A stretch of DNA of 64,000 nucleotides from Corynebacterium xerosis NBRC 16721 = ATCC 373 (GCF_001552415.1 NZ_BCRD01000002.1:545741-609740), one strand, 5' to 3'. Shown: positions 31,657-41,761, numbered from the stretch's first letter. A program made the numbers and translations. The notes: generated from the letters alone by a model not told the origin.

Positions 31657-32323
31657 TGCGGCCGACCTCCGCCGCGAGATCGTCGTCGGACGCCGGAGCC
31701 CATCCGTTGACGTCCACGCCGACGTTGATGCTGCGCCCGTGCCGCGCCCACAGGGAATGGACGTGGCCGCAGACGCGCACCGTCTTCGTCGGCGCCGGCG
31801 CGGCCACCGCCAAGTGGCCGACCAGGTAGGGGTCGCTGCCGACTTCGGGAAGGTGCGACACGTCGACGTCGATGGTGCGATTGCCGGGCAGCCGCATGGT
31901 GGTGGCCGTCGAACCCGACGGATGCACCGTCACGCCCATCGCCCGCAGCCGGGCGACCTCGTCGCGCCGGCGCCGCCAATCCGCCAGCGTGCGCATGGGG
32001 TAGGAGAGATCCTCGGCCAACATGTCCATCCGCGAGTTCAGCGACTCGTCGGCGACGAACCCCCGCCGGTAATGGGGCCACCACGAATCGTGGTTGCCCG
32101 CCACCAGCGTGATCCGGCCTTTCAGCGTCGGCAGCACCTCGATCAGCCGATCGAAGCCCCACGCCACGTCCCCCAGATGCCAGACCTCGTCGCCGGCGCC
32201 CACCACGTCGTTCCAGTTGTCCACCAGATCGCGGTCGTGCTCGCCGATCGACGCCCACCGCTCGCGGCCGAAACCCAGGATCGACTCATGGCCGAAGTGA
32301 GTGTCCGATGTCCACCAGCGCAT
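31640..32323 (-). CDS. Calcineurin-like metallophosphoesterase
   Basis: A 227-residue two-metal phosphoesterase. Motifs are SDTHFGHESIL (residues 6-16), VWHLGDVAWG (about 47-56), VAGNHDSWW (about 73-81) and VCGHVHSLW (about 185-193). The substrate is unknown. TAGCCT (complement of 32330-32335) ends 6 nt before ATG 32323, a leaderless arrangement. It overlaps the opposing membrane gene by 17 nt at its 3' end. Confidence 0.9.
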   Translation of the reverse strand: MRWWTSDTHFGHESILGFGRERWASIGEHDRDLVDNWNDVVGAGDEVWHLGDVAWGFDRLIEVLPTLKGRITLVAGNHDSWWPHYRRGFVADESLNSRMDMLAEDLSYPMRTLADWRRRRDEVARLRAMGVTVHPSGSTATTMRLPGNRTIDVDVSHLPEVGSDPYLVGHLAVAAPAPTKTVRVCGHVHSLWARHGRSINVGVDVNGWAPASDDDLAAEVGRIIDAG

Positions 32324-32358
32324 GCGCCAAGGCTACCGGCCGGTCCGCAGGAGGCGGG

Positions 32359-32373
32359 CGTCGTCAAGCGAAA
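32359..32373 (-). repeat. Dispersed motif copy behind glgP
   Basis: Reads TTTCGCTTGACGACG on the minus strand, starting 9 nt after the glgP stop codon. Confidence 0.7.
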
Positions 32374-32381
32374 GGGGCGGG

Positions 32382-34751
32382 CTACTTGACCGGGGTGGGC
32401 TGGATCTTCCAGACCTCATCGGCGTAATCGCGGATGGTGCGGTCCGAGGAGAAGCGGCCCGAACGGATGATGTTCAGGAAGCACATCCGCGCCCACGCCA
32501 ACTCGTCGCGGTAATCCTCGGCCATGCGGTCGCGGGTCTCGCGGTAATCGGTGAAGTCGCCCAGCACGTAGTACACGTCCGCCGGCTCGTAGCCGGGGGA
32601 GTGCAGCAGCGAGTGGTGCAGATCGTGGAACATGCCCGATCCACCGTCGGAGAACGTGCCGTCGACCAGCGAATCCAAGACCCGCTTGAGGCCCGGGACC
32701 GACTCGTACGCCGCGCGCGGATCGTAGTTTTTGCGCAGCTCCGGAAGCTCCTCTTCCTTGGCGCCGAAGATGTAGGCGTTGTCGTCGCCGACCGCCTCCA
32801 CGATCTCGACGTTCGCGCCGTCGAGGGTGCCCAGGGTCAAAGCGCCATTCATCATGAACTTCATGTTGCCCGTGCCCGACGCCTCCTTGCCCGCGGTGGA
32901 GATCTGCTCGGAGATGTCCGTGGCCGGGATGATGTGCTCGGCCGGGGAGACGTTGTAGTTCTCCACGAACACGACCTTGAGCTTGTCGCCGATCTCGGCG
33001 TCGTTGTTCACCAGCTCCGCGATGGAGTTGATGAACTTGATGATCGCCTTCGCCCGGACGTAACCGGGCGCCGCCTTCGCACCGAAGATGGCCACGCGCG
33101 GGACGACGTCCCACTCCGGGTTCTCCTTGATGCGGTAGTAGAGGTCCAGGATGTACAGCGCGTTGAGCAGCTGGCGCTTGTACTCGTGCAGGCGCTTGAT
33201 CTGCGAGTCGAAGATGGCGTCCGGCGAAATGGAGATGCCCTGGCGGGCCTCGATCCACTCGGCGAAGTCCTCCTTGTTGCCGCGCTTGATGGCCATGACC
33301 TCGCGCAGCACGTCCTCGTCGTCGGCGAACTTCTCCAGCTCGGCGAGGGTGTCCAGGTCGGAGACCCACTCGTCGTCGCCCGTCAGGCGGGTCAGCAGGG
33401 CGGCCAGGCGCGGGTTGCACTGGTTGAGCCAGCGGCGCGGGGTGACGCCGTTGGTCTTGTTGTTGAACTTCTCCGGCCAGATGTCGTGCCACTCGCCGAG
33501 AGTCTCGCGCTTGATGATCTCCGTGTGCAGTGCCGCGACGCCGTTGATCGAGTACGCCGTGTAGCAGGCGATCCACGCCATGTGGATCAGGCCGTGCGAG
33601 ATCGGGGCCATGTAGTCGATGGTGGCGTGGTCGATGCCACGCTCGTCGAGATCGAGGCGGAAGCGGCGGTCGATCTCCTGGATGATCTCGAGCACTCGGC
33701 GGAAGAGGCGCTCGAAAATGGAGAACTCCCACGTCTCCAGGGCCTCGGCCAGCACGGTGTGGTTGGTGTACGCGAACGCCTTCGACGTGATCGCCCAGGC
33801 GTCCTCCCAGCTCATGCCGCGCTCGTCGAGGAGGATGCGCATCAGCTCGGGGATGGCCAGCACCGGGTGGGTGTCGTTGAGCTGGATGCAGTTGTACTCC
33901 GCGAACTTCGACATGTCCTCGCCGTGCTCGGCGATGTACGAATCGACCATCGCCTGCAGCGACGCGGAAACGAAGAAGTACTGCTGGCGCACGCGCAGCA
34001 CCTTGCCCTCGTAGGTCGAGTCGTTGGGGTACAGCACGCGGCAGAGGTCGTGGACGCGCTCGCGCTCGACGATGGCGTCGGTGAAACGCTGCGAATTGAA
34101 GGCGTCGTAGTCGAACTCGCGCATCGGCTCCGAGTTCCACAGGCGCAGCGTGTTGACGTTCTTCGTGCCGTAGCCGGTGATCGGCATGTCGTGGGGCACC
34201 GCGCGCACGGTGAGGTCGTCGAAGCGCACGATGCGGGCCTCGTCCTCGCGGCGCACGACGAAGGGGTAGCCCTCCTCCATCCACGGATCCGGGTGCTCGT
34301 CCTGGAAGCCGTCCTCGAAGGACTGCTTGAACAGCCCGTAGCGGTAGAGGATGCCGTAACCGGTGGCCGGCAGGTCCTGGGTGGCGCAGGAGTCGAGGAA
34401 GCAGGCGGCGAGGCGGCCCAGGCCGCCGTTGCCCAGCGCCGCGTCATGCTCGGCCTCGAGCACGTCGGCGAGGTTCTTGCCGTGGGACTCGACCGCCTTC
34501 TCCGCCTCGTCGACCAGACCCAGGTTCAGCAGGTTGTTCAGCAGCGCGCGCCCCATGAGGAACTCGGCCGAGAAGTAATGCTGCTGCCGTGTCGCGGCGT
34601 AGGCGCGGGTGGTGGCCTCCCAGTCATCGGCGAGGTGATCGACGACGACGCGGGACATGCCGGACCAGAACTCCATCTCGGAGGAGGTCTCTGGCGTGCG
34701 GCCGGACTCGGCGCGCACGTGGGAGGCGAGGCGATCGGTGAAATTCGACAT
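32382..34751 (-). CDS. glgP: Glycogen/maltodextrin phosphorylase
   Basis: Releases glucose-1-phosphate from alpha-glucans; PLP is the cofactor. The 789 residues include QHYFSAEFLMGRAL, the glucan-binding GNGGLGRLAACFLDS, CIQLNDTHPVLAIPEL, TNGVTPRRWL and the PLP site EASGTGNMKFMMNGALT with Lys about 631. GGAGA lies 10 nt before ATG 34751. With glgB and glgE in the window it completes a synthesis and breakdown pair for alpha-glucan. Confidence 0.96.
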   Translation of the reverse strand: MSNFTDRLASHVRAESGRTPETSSEMEFWSGMSRVVVDHLADDWEATTRAYAATRQQHYFSAEFLMGRALLNNLLNLGLVDEAEKAVESHGKNLADVLEAEHDAALGNGGLGRLAACFLDSCATQDLPATGYGILYRYGLFKQSFEDGFQDEHPDPWMEEGYPFVVRREDEARIVRFDDLTVRAVPHDMPITGYGTKNVNTLRLWNSEPMREFDYDAFNSQRFTDAIVERERVHDLCRVLYPNDSTYEGKVLRVRQQYFFVSASLQAMVDSYIAEHGEDMSKFAEYNCIQLNDTHPVLAIPELMRILLDERGMSWEDAWAITSKAFAYTNHTVLAEALETWEFSIFERLFRRVLEIIQEIDRRFRLDLDERGIDHATIDYMAPISHGLIHMAWIACYTAYSINGVAALHTEIIKRETLGEWHDIWPEKFNNKTNGVTPRRWLNQCNPRLAALLTRLTGDDEWVSDLDTLAELEKFADDEDVLREVMAIKRGNKEDFAEWIEARQGISISPDAIFDSQIKRLHEYKRQLLNALYILDLYYRIKENPEWDVVPRVAIFGAKAAPGYVRAKAIIKFINSIAELVNNDAEIGDKLKVVFVENYNVSPAEHIIPATDISEQISTAGKEASGTGNMKFMMNGALTLGTLDGANVEIVEAVGDDNAYIFGAKEEELPELRKNYDPRAAYESVPGLKRVLDSLVDGTFSDGGSGMFHDLHHSLLHSPGYEPADVYYVLGDFTDYRETRDRMAEDYRDELAWARMCFLNIIRSGRFSSDRTIRDYADEVWKIQPTPVK

Positions 34752-34861
34752 GGGGGTGGGTCTCCGTTAGCGGGTGGGGGATGCGTCCGCGGCGCCCCGA
34801 CGGGTGGCGGGGGCGTCGAACGCAGGCCCGCCCGACATTACCCGGGTACGGCGCGGACCTC

Positions 34862-35773
34862 TCACCGAGCGGGAGCGGCGGGGCTGGTCGCGGCGGGGCT
34901 CGTCGCGTCGACGGCCATGAGGCGGCGGCCGATCGCGATGACGATCACCGCGGTGAGGTACATGACGATCGAGTACACGGCCGCCGGCACGGCGAACTCC
35001 TCGTCGCCGACGACGGTCAACGCGATGACCAGGCCCAGGGTGGAGTTCTTGATGCCGTACTCGACGGCCAGCGCCAGCTGGGACGCGCGGTCGATGCGGG
35101 CGATCCACGCCAGCGCACCGCCGACCAGGATGACCGCCAGATTGAACACGAGCACCGCCGGGCCGGTGGCGACGACCATGTCCACGATCTCCCCGCCGAG
35201 GTCCACGGCCACTGCGGCGATCGCCAGGATCAGCACCAGAGCGCCGAGCGCGGACATGCCCCGCTCCAGAGTGGCGGCCAATGCCGGCGCCTTGGCGCGG
35301 ATGACCATGCCGATCGCGACCGGGACGAGGATCACGCCCACCAGCAGCCCGAACGTCTGGCCCAGGGGCACGGTGACCTCGAGGCCGGCGGCGTCGGGAA
35401 GCAACCGGCCCGCGACGTCCATCCAGCCCGGCAGGGTCACGATGACCACCAGCGAGGCGACGACGGTGAGGATGATCGACAGCGCCACGTTGCCGCGCGC
35501 CAGATAGGTGACCAGATTCGACGTCGAGCCGCCGGGGCAGGCCGCGACGAGCACCAGGCCCATCGCCATGATCGGCGGCAGATCCATGAGCAGGGCCACC
35601 GCGATGCCGATGGCCGGTACGACCAGCACTTAGCCGAGTGTGCCGATGATCGTCGCCCTGGGCGTGCGGGCCTGCGCCCGGAAGTCGGCGAGCGTCAGGC
35701 TCAGGCCGATGCCGACCATGATGACGGCGAGCGCCACCGGCAGCCCGATGGCGATGACTGGATTGTCCTGCAT
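34862..35773 (-). pseudogene. SBF/BASS-family transporter interrupted by one stop codon
   Basis: Reading from ATG 35773, the protein begins MQDNPVIAIGLPVALAVIMV and GIGLSLTLADFRAQARTP, reaches IIGTLG, then meets TAA at 35632-35630, and continues in the same frame with VLVVPAIGIAVALLMDL for about 255 more residues. The join matches the family (bile acid:Na+ symporter), where homologues read ...G-x-LAQ-LLVLPALG; CAA to TAA would explain the stop. The downstream part retains ACPGGSTSNLVTYLARGN and YGIKNSTLGLVIAL, and is otherwise intact. GGGAAGG precedes the original start. Restart at GTG 35629 would lack the first helices. Confidence 0.85.
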
Positions 35774-35852
35774 GGTCGAACGGCCTTCCCTCGATGGTTT
35801 TGAGGGGGACGGTATCGGCGCTAACGGTGGTCGCGGGCGGTTCTCGCCGAAA

Positions 35853-36515
35853 CTATCGCAGGATCGCTCCGACGATGTCGCCGATGCGGCCGAGGTGCGC
35901 GACCTCGGACGGCAGGAAGTCCGGGCCGCCGGGGCGCCCGATGACCAGGGTCCAGCCCTTGCCCATGGGTGCGGCCGCGAGGGAGGACTCCATCAGGGTC
36001 CAGGACTCAGGGATCCATGCCTCGTTCTCCGTGTCGAGGCGGCGGGCGGAATCGACGGGAGGCTCGGCCAGCGTGCGGCCGTCGTCCTCGGGTGCGGCGA
36101 TGGAGGCGGTGACGCGGCGGGTGCCGCCGGCGTCGTGGCCGAGCACCAGCGCCCACCCGGCGGTCATGGTGCGGGGGAGGCCGTCGACGAGCTCGCCCAG
36201 CGCCCGCAGCGGCTGGCCGCGGTGGCGGGACAGCTCGGCGAGCATGGCGATCTGCCCGCGCCGGTCGACTGAGCCGGAGAACGGGCGGATCGAGTCGACC
36301 TCGACGCCGTCGAGCGACTGGGCGGCGGTGATGAGGGTGTCCGGCAGGCTGCCGTGGGGCAGGTCGACCACGATGTCGTCGACTATGGTGCCGTCGGCGG
36401 AGTGCTGCACCACGTCGACGGAGCGGATGTCGCCGTCCGTTTCGCCGAGCGCCGCCGCCAGCAGGCCCAAAGAGCCCGGGGCGTCGGGGATCTGCACTCG
36501 CATGAGGTACGACAT
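35853..36515 (-). CDS. ACT-domain protein
   Basis: A 220-residue protein. The N-terminal ACT domain (SYLMRVQIPDAPGSLGLLAA, ETDGDIRSVDVV) usually binds amino acids; the rest has a second alpha/beta part with MGKGWTLVIGRPGGPDFL near the C-terminus. A regulatory or amino-acid sensing role is inferred. It lies divergent to gatCA. ATG 36515 is chosen because it opens the ACT domain; an upstream ATG at 36548 adds 11 unconserved residues. Confidence 0.75.
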   Translation of the reverse strand: MSYLMRVQIPDAPGSLGLLAAALGETDGDIRSVDVVQHSADGTIVDDIVVDLPHGSLPDTLITAAQSLDGVEVDSIRPFSGSVDRRGQIAMLAELSRHRGQPLRALGELVDGLPRTMTAGWALVLGHDAGGTRRVTASIAAPEDDGRTLAEPPVDSARRLDTENEAWIPESWTLMESSLAAAPMGKGWTLVIGRPGGPDFLPSEVAHLGRIGDIVGAILR

Positions 36516-36685
36516 GGCGTTACGGGGACCTTTCGTGGCGGTCGCCACCTGGGAATTCCCCTGTGACGCCGACCGGTTTCGGCAAGACGGTTCACCAGGT
36601 TACATGGGCGCTCCGGGCCAAGGGAAAGTGACCCGCGCAACACCGGTGAGTAGGACTTCTGCTGTACCCGCATCCTCCATGGGCC

Positions 36686-36696
36686 GCTTTACGACG
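36686..36696 (+). repeat. Dispersed motif copy GCTTTACGACG
   Basis: Copy in the divergent region between the ACT gene and gatC; the only intergenic copy not near a gene end. Confidence 0.6.
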
Positions 36697-36770
36697 GTGT
36701 TGCGCGGCGGTTGAGACGGCGTTTCGGCGGTTCCCGGCGGGGCCCGTCGTCACGGGCGGACGGCAGCGGC

Positions 36771-36787
36771 TAACCTGATCGGGTAAA
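36771..36787 (+). promoter_or_regulatory. Candidate -10 region of gatCA
   Basis: TAACCT (36771-36776) followed by CTGATCGGGTAAA (36775-36787), 27-44 nt before the gatC start. The same 13-mer stands at 63794-63806 beside the promoter of the lipoprotein gene at the end of the window. Confidence 0.45.
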
Positions 36788-36814
36788 ACCCGGAGACTAC
36801 GAAAGGGGTCACGC

Positions 36815-37114
36815 GTGCCCGCAATCTCGCGCGACGAGGTCGCCCACCTCGCACGACTGTCCCGCCTGGCTCTGACCGACGCCGAACTCGAGGAGTTCGC
36901 CGGCCAGATCGACGGCATCATCAACCACGTCCAGGCCGTCCAGGAGGTCGCCGCCGGCGACGTGGAGCCCATGAGCCACCCGTCGTCGCTGTCCGGCGTC
37001 ATGCGCGAGGACGTGGTGAAGCCGACGCTGACCGCCGAGCAGGCCCTGGATCAGGCGCCGTCGGTAGAGGAGCAGCGCTTCGAGGTCCCGCAGATCCTGG
37101 GCGAGGAGGAGTGA
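36815..37114 (+). CDS. gatC: Asp/Glu-tRNA amidotransferase subunit C
   Basis: Small stabilising subunit of the GatCAB complex that converts Glu-tRNA(Gln) and Asp-tRNA(Asn) to the amide forms. The 99 residues begin [20 protein letters not shown] and contain GEVEPMSHP-like [22 protein letters not shown] 36815 has GAAAGGGG 8 nt upstream. The stop overlaps a possible GTG for gatA and lies 2 nt before its ATG. Confidence 0.93.
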   Translation: MPAISRDEVAHLARLSRLALTDAELEEFAGQIDGIINHVQAVQEVAAGDVEPMSHPSSLSGVMREDVVKPTLTAEQALDQAPSVEEQRFEVPQILGEEE

Positions 37115-37116
37115 CC

Positions 37117-38625
37117 ATGAGCAACGCGAACCTGTTCACCGCCGTCGCCGATGACCCGATCCTGGGTCTGACCGCCGCGGAGCTGGCCGCCAAGATCCAC
37201 GCCCGCGAGCTGACCTCCGTGGAGGTCACGCAGGCGTTCCTGGACCGCATCGCCGCCGTCGACGGGGGCATCCACGCCTTCCTGCACATCGGCGCCGAAG
37301 AGGCCCTGGCCGCGGCGAAGGCCGTCGACGAGTCCCTCGACGCGGGCGAGGCCCCGGCGTCGGCGCTGGCCGGCGTGCCGCTGGCCCTGAAGGACGTCTT
37401 CGTCACCACCGACGCGCCGACCACGTGCGCGTCGAAGATGCTCGAGGGCTACATGAGCCCCTACGACGCCACCGTCACCGAGAAGCTGCGCGCCGCGGGC
37501 ATCCCGATCCTGGGCAAGACGAACATGGACGAGTTCGCCATGGGCTCGTCGACCGAGAACTCCGCGTACGGCCCGACCCACAACCCGTGGGACGTCGAGC
37601 GCACCGCCGGCGGTTCCGGCGGCGGCTCCTCGGCGGCGCTGGCCGCCGCGATGGCGCCGTTGGCCATCGGCACGGACACCGGCGGCTCGATCCGCCAGCC
37701 GGCCGCGCTGACCGCCACCGTCGGCGTGAAGCCGACGTACGGCACCGTCTCGCGCCACGGCCTGGTCGCCTGCGCGTCCTCGCTGGACCAGGGTGGCCCG
37801 ACCGCCCGCACGGTGCTGGACACCGCGCTGCTGCACGAGGTCATCGCGGGCCACGACGAGCGCGACTCGACTTCGACCGATCAGCCCATCGCCGACGTCG
37901 TAGCCGCCGCGAAGGCCGGTGCCACGGGTGACCTGTCGGGCGTGAAGGTCGGCGTCGTCAAGCAGTTCGACCGCACCGAGGGCTACCAGGCGGGCGTGCT
38001 GGACTCGTTCCACGAGGCCGTCGACAAGCTCAAGGCCGCCGGCGCCGAGGTCGTCGAGGTCGACTGCCCGAACTTCGACCACGCGCTGAGCGCCTACTAC
38101 CTGATCCTGCCGTGCGAGGTCAGCTCCAACCTGGCCCGTTTCGACGGCATGCGCTACGGCCTGCGCTCCGGCGACGACGGCTCGCTGTCGGCCGACCAGG
38201 TCATGGCGAAGACCCGTGCCGAGGGCTTCGGCGACGAGGTCAAGCGCCGCATCATCATCGGCACCTACGCGCTGTCGGTGGGTTACTACGACGCGTATTA
38301 CATCCAGGCGCAGCGCGTGCGCACGCTGATCCAGCAGGACTTCGAGCGCGCCTTCGAGCAGGTCGACGTCCTGGTGTCGCCGACGACGCCGACCACCGCC
38401 TTCAAGCTGGGCGAGAAGGTCGACGATCCGCTGAGCATGTACATGTTCGACCTGTGCACGCTGCCGCTGAACCTGGCCGGCATGTGCGGCATGTCCGTGC
38501 CCTCGGGTCTGGCGCCCGACACCGGTTTGCCGGTGGGCCTGCAGATCATGGCCCCGCGCCACGGCGACGATCGCCTGTACAAGGTCGGCGCCGCGTACGA
38601 GAAGGTCCGCGGCCCGGTGGCCTGA
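37117..38625 (+). CDS. gatA: Asp/Glu-tRNA amidotransferase subunit A
   Basis: Amidase subunit of GatCAB. The 502 residues hold the Ser-cisSer-Lys triad: Lys in [10 protein letters not shown] (about 91) and the serines in [16 protein letters not shown] and [11 protein letters not shown] (about 165-195). ATG 37117 is preferred to GTG 37111 because GGAGGA sits 6 nt before it. gatB is 6 kb downstream, separated from gatCA by several unrelated genes, as in other corynebacteria. Confidence 0.97.
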   Translation: MSNANLFTAVADDPILGLTAAELAAKIHARELTSVEVTQAFLDRIAAVDGGIHAFLHIGAEEALAAAKAVDESLDAGEAPASALAGVPLALKDVFVTTDAPTTCASKMLEGYMSPYDATVTEKLRAAGIPILGKTNMDEFAMGSSTENSAYGPTHNPWDVERTAGGSGGGSSAALAAAMAPLAIGTDTGGSIRQPAALTATVGVKPTYGTVSRHGLVACASSLDQGGPTARTVLDTALLHEVIAGHDERDSTSTDQPIADVVAAAKAGATGDLSGVKVGVVKQFDRTEGYQAGVLDSFHEAVDKLKAAGAEVVEVDCPNFDHALSAYYLILPCEVSSNLARFDGMRYGLRSGDDGSLSADQVMAKTRAEGFGDEVKRRIIIGTYALSVGYYDAYYIQAQRVRTLIQQDFERAFEQVDVLVSPTTPTTAFKLGEKVDDPLSMYMFDLCTLPLNLAGMCGMSVPSGLAPDTGLPVGLQIMAPRHGDDRLYKVGAAYEKVRGPVA

Positions 38626-38642
38626 TCTTCCGGTGCCTTCGT

Positions 38643-38654
38643 CGCTTCACGACG
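38643..38654 (+). repeat. Dispersed motif copy (variant) behind gatA
   Basis: CGCTTCACGACG begins 18 nt after the gatA stop codon and precedes the gatA terminator hairpin. Confidence 0.55.
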
Positions 38655-38670
38655 CCGCCGCACGCACTGA

Positions 38671-38699
38671 CCGCCGCCCCGGGTGGGGCGGCGGTTTTT
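38671..38699 (+). terminator. Intrinsic terminator of gatCA
   Basis: Stem CCGCCGCCCC (38671-38680) with GGGGCGGCGG (38685-38694), GGGT loop and TTTTT at 38695-38699. Confidence 0.93.
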
Positions 38700-38741
38700 G
38701 CGTTCGTTTTGTTCAATTGTCTCGCTAGGAGTTCAAATGGA

Positions 38742-38770
38742 TTGACGATGGGGAGATCGTCAGCCATGAT
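38742..38770 (+). promoter_or_regulatory. Promoter of the XRE regulator gene
   Basis: TTGACG (38742-38747), 17-nt spacer, CATGAT (38765-38770), ending 6 nt before ATG 38777. This predicts a leaderless mRNA. The region between the gatA terminator and this promoter is AT-rich. Confidence 0.65.
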
Positions 38771-38776
38771 GTCCAT

Positions 38777-39112
38777 ATGGGAACAAAGGAAAGAATCACG
38801 CCGCGTGAACTCGGAATGGAAGTCGCGGCACTGCTGCGCGAAGGCGTCGCCCGGCGGGAGATGACGCAGGCGCAGGTCGCCGAGAAGGCGGGGATCTCCA
38901 CGTCGCAGGTGTCCAAGTACCTGCGCGGCGTCCGGCCGATCACCACGGACGAACTGGATCTGCTCTGCGAGGCCATCGGCATCAGCTTCGAAAGGCTCGT
39001 CGTCGAGGCATCCCATCGCACGCGCGGGCGGCACGGGAACATGGGCGAGGGGGCCGCGCAGGGGGAATTCGGGGCGCCGGTCCGCGGCGAATCCGGCTGG
39101 TGGGAGCGGTAG
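38777..39112 (+). CDS. XRE-family helix-turn-helix regulator
   Basis: A 111-residue DNA-binding protein. The HTH spans about residues 30-85: MTQAQVAEKAGISTSQVSKY then LRGVRPITTDELDLLCEAIG. The C-terminal 30 residues are glycine-rich and probably disordered. Its target is unknown; the adjacent MFS exporter gene, 42 nt downstream with its own -10, is one candidate. It resembles regulators acting on single neighbouring genes, not a prophage repressor, since no phage genes are nearby. Confidence 0.85.
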   Translation: MGTKERITPRELGMEVAALLREGVARREMTQAQVAEKAGISTSQVSKYLRGVRPITTDELDLLCEAIGISFERLVVEASHRTRGRHGNMGEGAAQGEFGAPVRGESGWWER

Positions 39113-39154
39113 CCCTCGACTCCGTCCCCGCGGCGTCCGATAGGCTCCGACGTC

Positions 39155-40591
39155 ATGGCCAACCCCGCCGCCGACCCCGCGGACCACGACGAGTTCTCGC
39201 GGCACCACCTGCCGCCCAAACAGGCGTATCTGGCGCTGTTCGCCCTCTGCGTCGGTTTCTTCATGAATTTGCTCGACCAGTCGATCGTCGCGGTGGCCAC
39301 GCCGCAGATCATGGAGCAGCTCGGCGCGGACTACGCCGCGGCCATCTGGGTGACGTCGGCGTATCTGCTGGCCTACGCCGTGCCGTTGCTGGTCACGGGC
39401 CGGCTGGGTGACCAGTTCGGGCAAAAGCGCGTGTATCAGGTGGGCATCGTGATTTTCACGGCGTCGTCGTTGTGGTGCGGCCTGGCCGATTCGATCGGGT
39501 CGCTGGTGCTGGCGCGATTCGTCCAGGGCCTCGGCGCCGCGCTGATCGGCCCGCAGACGCTGGCCATCATCACCCGGATCTTCCCGCCCGAGCGCCGAGG
39601 CGCCGCCATGGGCTGGTGGGGGACCGTCGCCGGACTGGCGACGCTGACCGGGCCACTGCTCGGCGGCTTCCTGACCACCTCCGTCGGCTGGGAGTGGATC
39701 TTCTACGTCAACATCCCCTTCGGCATCCTGTCGTTGGTGCTGGTGGCCAAGTGGGTGCCGGACCTGCCGTCGACGTCGCGCAGCTTCGACGTCGTGGGAA
39801 TCGTCGTGTCCATGCTGGCCATGACCGGCCTTGTCTTCGGCCTCCAGCAGGGGCAGGCGGCCGGGTGGTCGCCGTGGATCTGGGCGATGCTCGCGGGGTC
39901 GGCCGTGCTGTTCGCGGTGTTCGTGCGGCTCCAGTCCATCGCGCCCCGGCGCGGCGTGGAGGCCCTCGTCCCGCTGCGGCTCTTCGACGACCCGAACTTC
40001 GCCCGGGGCTCCCTGTCGATCGCCACCATGGCCTTCGCCACCGCCGCCAACGCCCTGCCCGTGATGATCTTCGTGCAGACCTACGACGACCTCACAGCCC
40101 TCCAAGCGGGTCTGTTGGTCGCGCCCATGGCCCTGCTCTCCGGCGTCCTCGCCCCCTGGGTGGGGTCCATGGTCGAGCGCACCAAGGCCAACCGGCTGTC
40201 CATGATCGGCTTCGGCTCGATGATCGTCGGCCACGTCGCCATGTTCGGCGTGCTGCGCGAGTCCGTGCCCACGTGGACCATCTCCGTGGTGGTGCTGCTG
40301 CTCGGCGTGGGCAACGCCTTCGTGTGGGCCCCCAACTCCACCATCACCCTGCGCGGCCTGGACACCCGCATCGCCGGCGCAGGCTCCGGCGTCTACAACA
40401 CCACCCGTCAGGTCGGCGCGGTTTTCGGTGCCGCCGCCACCGCCGCATTCATCGAGGTCGGACGCGCGGCAGGCGCCGGTTCCGCCGTGTTCGGCCAATC
40501 GCTCCTGCTGCACGCGGCGGTCCTGTGCATCGGATTCGCCGCGGTCGCCGGGTTCAGGCGGGCGCCCGAACCAGCCACCGCCCCGTCGTAA
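39155..40591 (+). CDS. MFS drug-exporter-type transporter (DHA2 / EmrB-like)
   Basis: A 478-residue membrane protein, likely with 14 helices. Motifs are CVGFFMNLLDQSIVAVATPQ (helix 1), motif A-like LVTGRLGDQFGQKRVYQVG and motif C-like GTVAGLATLTGPLLGGFLTT, typical of proton-driven multidrug exporters. The substrate is not known. TAGGCT (39141-39146) ends 8 nt before ATG 39155, so a leaderless transcript is likely. The stop codon lies inside a copy of the dispersed GTCGTAAAGC motif. Confidence 0.92.
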   Translation: MANPAADPADHDEFSRHHLPPKQAYLALFALCVGFFMNLLDQSIVAVATPQIMEQLGADYAAAIWVTSAYLLAYAVPLLVTGRLGDQFGQKRVYQVGIVIFTASSLWCGLADSIGSLVLARFVQGLGAALIGPQTLAIITRIFPPERRGAAMGWWGTVAGLATLTGPLLGGFLTTSVGWEWIFYVNIPFGILSLVLVAKWVPDLPSTSRSFDVVGIVVSMLAMTGLVFGLQQGQAAGWSPWIWAMLAGSAVLFAVFVRLQSIAPRRGVEALVPLRLFDDPNFARGSLSIATMAFATAANALPVMIFVQTYDDLTALQAGLLVAPMALLSGVLAPWVGSMVERTKANRLSMIGFGSMIVGHVAMFGVLRESVPTWTISVVVLLLGVGNAFVWAPNSTITLRGLDTRIAGAGSGVYNTTRQVGAVFGAAATAAFIEVGRAAGAGSAVFGQSLLLHAAVLCIGFAAVAGFRRAPEPATAPS

Positions 40592-40598
40592 AGCGAAA
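40584..40598 (-). repeat. Dispersed motif copy overlapping the MFS stop codon
   Basis: CGTCGTAAAGCGAAA on the plus strand; the TAA of the MFS gene (40589-40591) is part of it. Orientation is opposite to the gene. Confidence 0.6.
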
Positions 40599-40672
40599 CC
40601 CCGAAACGGGCGCGAACGCGGCACCCGATGCCCGAGGCGCGTGGGAGCGGAGCGGTCGCTATTGTGGGGGAC

Positions 40673-41704
40673 ATGCGAATCGCGACCCTGACCTCCGGTG
40701 GCGACTGCCCCGGTCTCAACGCCGTCATCCGCGCCATCGTGCGCACCGCCAGCTCCGAATACGGTTCCACCGTCGTCGGATTCGAAGATGGCTGGATCGG
40801 CCTCATGGAGGACCGCAGGGTCCAGTTGTACGACGACGAGAACATCGACAAGATGCTGCTGCGCGGCGGCACCATGCTCGGCACCGGCCGCGTGCACCCC
40901 GACATCCTCATGTCGAACCTGGACCGCATCAAGGAAAACCTCAACGATGCCGGCATCGACGCGCTGATCCCCATCGGCGGCGAAGGCACCCTCAAGGCCG
41001 GCAAGTGGCTGGCGGACAACGGCGTGCCCGTCGTCGGCGTGCCCAAGACCATCGACAACGACGTCAACGGCACCGACTACACCTTCGGCTTCGACACCGC
41101 CGTCGCCGTGGCCACCGAGGCCGTCGACCGCCTGCACACCACCGCGGAGTCCCACGAGCGCGTCATGATCGTCGAGGTCATGGGACGCCACGTCGGCTGG
41201 ATCGCCCTGCACGCGGGCATGGCCGGCGGCGCGCACTACATCGTCATCCCGGAAGAGCCGTTCGACATCAACGCCATCTGCAAGTCCATGGAGCGCCGGT
41301 TCCAGATGGGCGAGAAGTACGGCATCATCGTCGTCGCCGAGGGCGCCATGCCCAAGGAGGGGACGATGAACTTCGAGGAAGGCGGCGTCGACCAGTTCGG
41401 CCACCAGACCTTCAACGGCATCGGCCAGGTCATCGGCAACGAGATCAAGGAGCGCACCGGATACGACGTGCGCACCACCGTCCTCGGCCACATCCAGCGC
41501 GGCGGCACGCCCACCGCCTACGACCGCGTGCTGGCCACCCGCTACGGCGTCCACGCCACCCGCGCCGTCCACGACGGCGACTACGGCAAGATCGTCGCCC
41601 TGCGCGGCGAGCACATCGAGCGCATCGACATCGACGACGCCGTCGCCGAGCTCAAGGTCGTGCCGGAGCGCCGCTACGCCACCGCGAAGGCGCTGTTCGG
41701 ATAG
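40673..41704 (+). CDS. pfkA: 6-phosphofructokinase
   Basis: Phosphorylates fructose-6-phosphate in glycolysis. The 343 residues include [20 protein letters not shown] at the start, [12 protein letters not shown] (about 100), [20 protein letters not shown] (about 120-140), [15 protein letters not shown] (about 165) and [14 protein letters not shown]. Glycine after GGE (rather than aspartate) favours ATP over pyrophosphate as donor. TATTGT (40660-40665) ends 7 nt before ATG 40673, a leaderless start. Confidence 0.95.
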   Translation: MRIATLTSGGDCPGLNAVIRAIVRTASSEYGSTVVGFEDGWIGLMEDRRVQLYDDENIDKMLLRGGTMLGTGRVHPDILMSNLDRIKENLNDAGIDALIPIGGEGTLKAGKWLADNGVPVVGVPKTIDNDVNGTDYTFGFDTAVAVATEAVDRLHTTAESHERVMIVEVMGRHVGWIALHAGMAGGAHYIVIPEEPFDINAICKSMERRFQMGEKYGIIVVAEGAMPKEGTMNFEEGGVDQFGHQTFNGIGQVIGNEIKERTGYDVRTTVLGHIQRGGTPTAYDRVLATRYGVHATRAVHDGDYGKIVALRGEHIERIDIDDAVAELKVVPERRYATAKALFG

Positions 41705-41719
41705 GCGCCCACGATTTCC

Positions 41720-41761
41720 CGGTCCCCGTCACCGCGCAGCCGCGCGCGGTGACGGGGACCG
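41720..41761 (+). terminator. Hairpin behind pfkA
   Basis: Perfect 18-bp stem (41720-41737 with 41744-41761) and 6-nt loop, 16 nt after the pfkA stop. No T-run follows. Confidence 0.75.
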
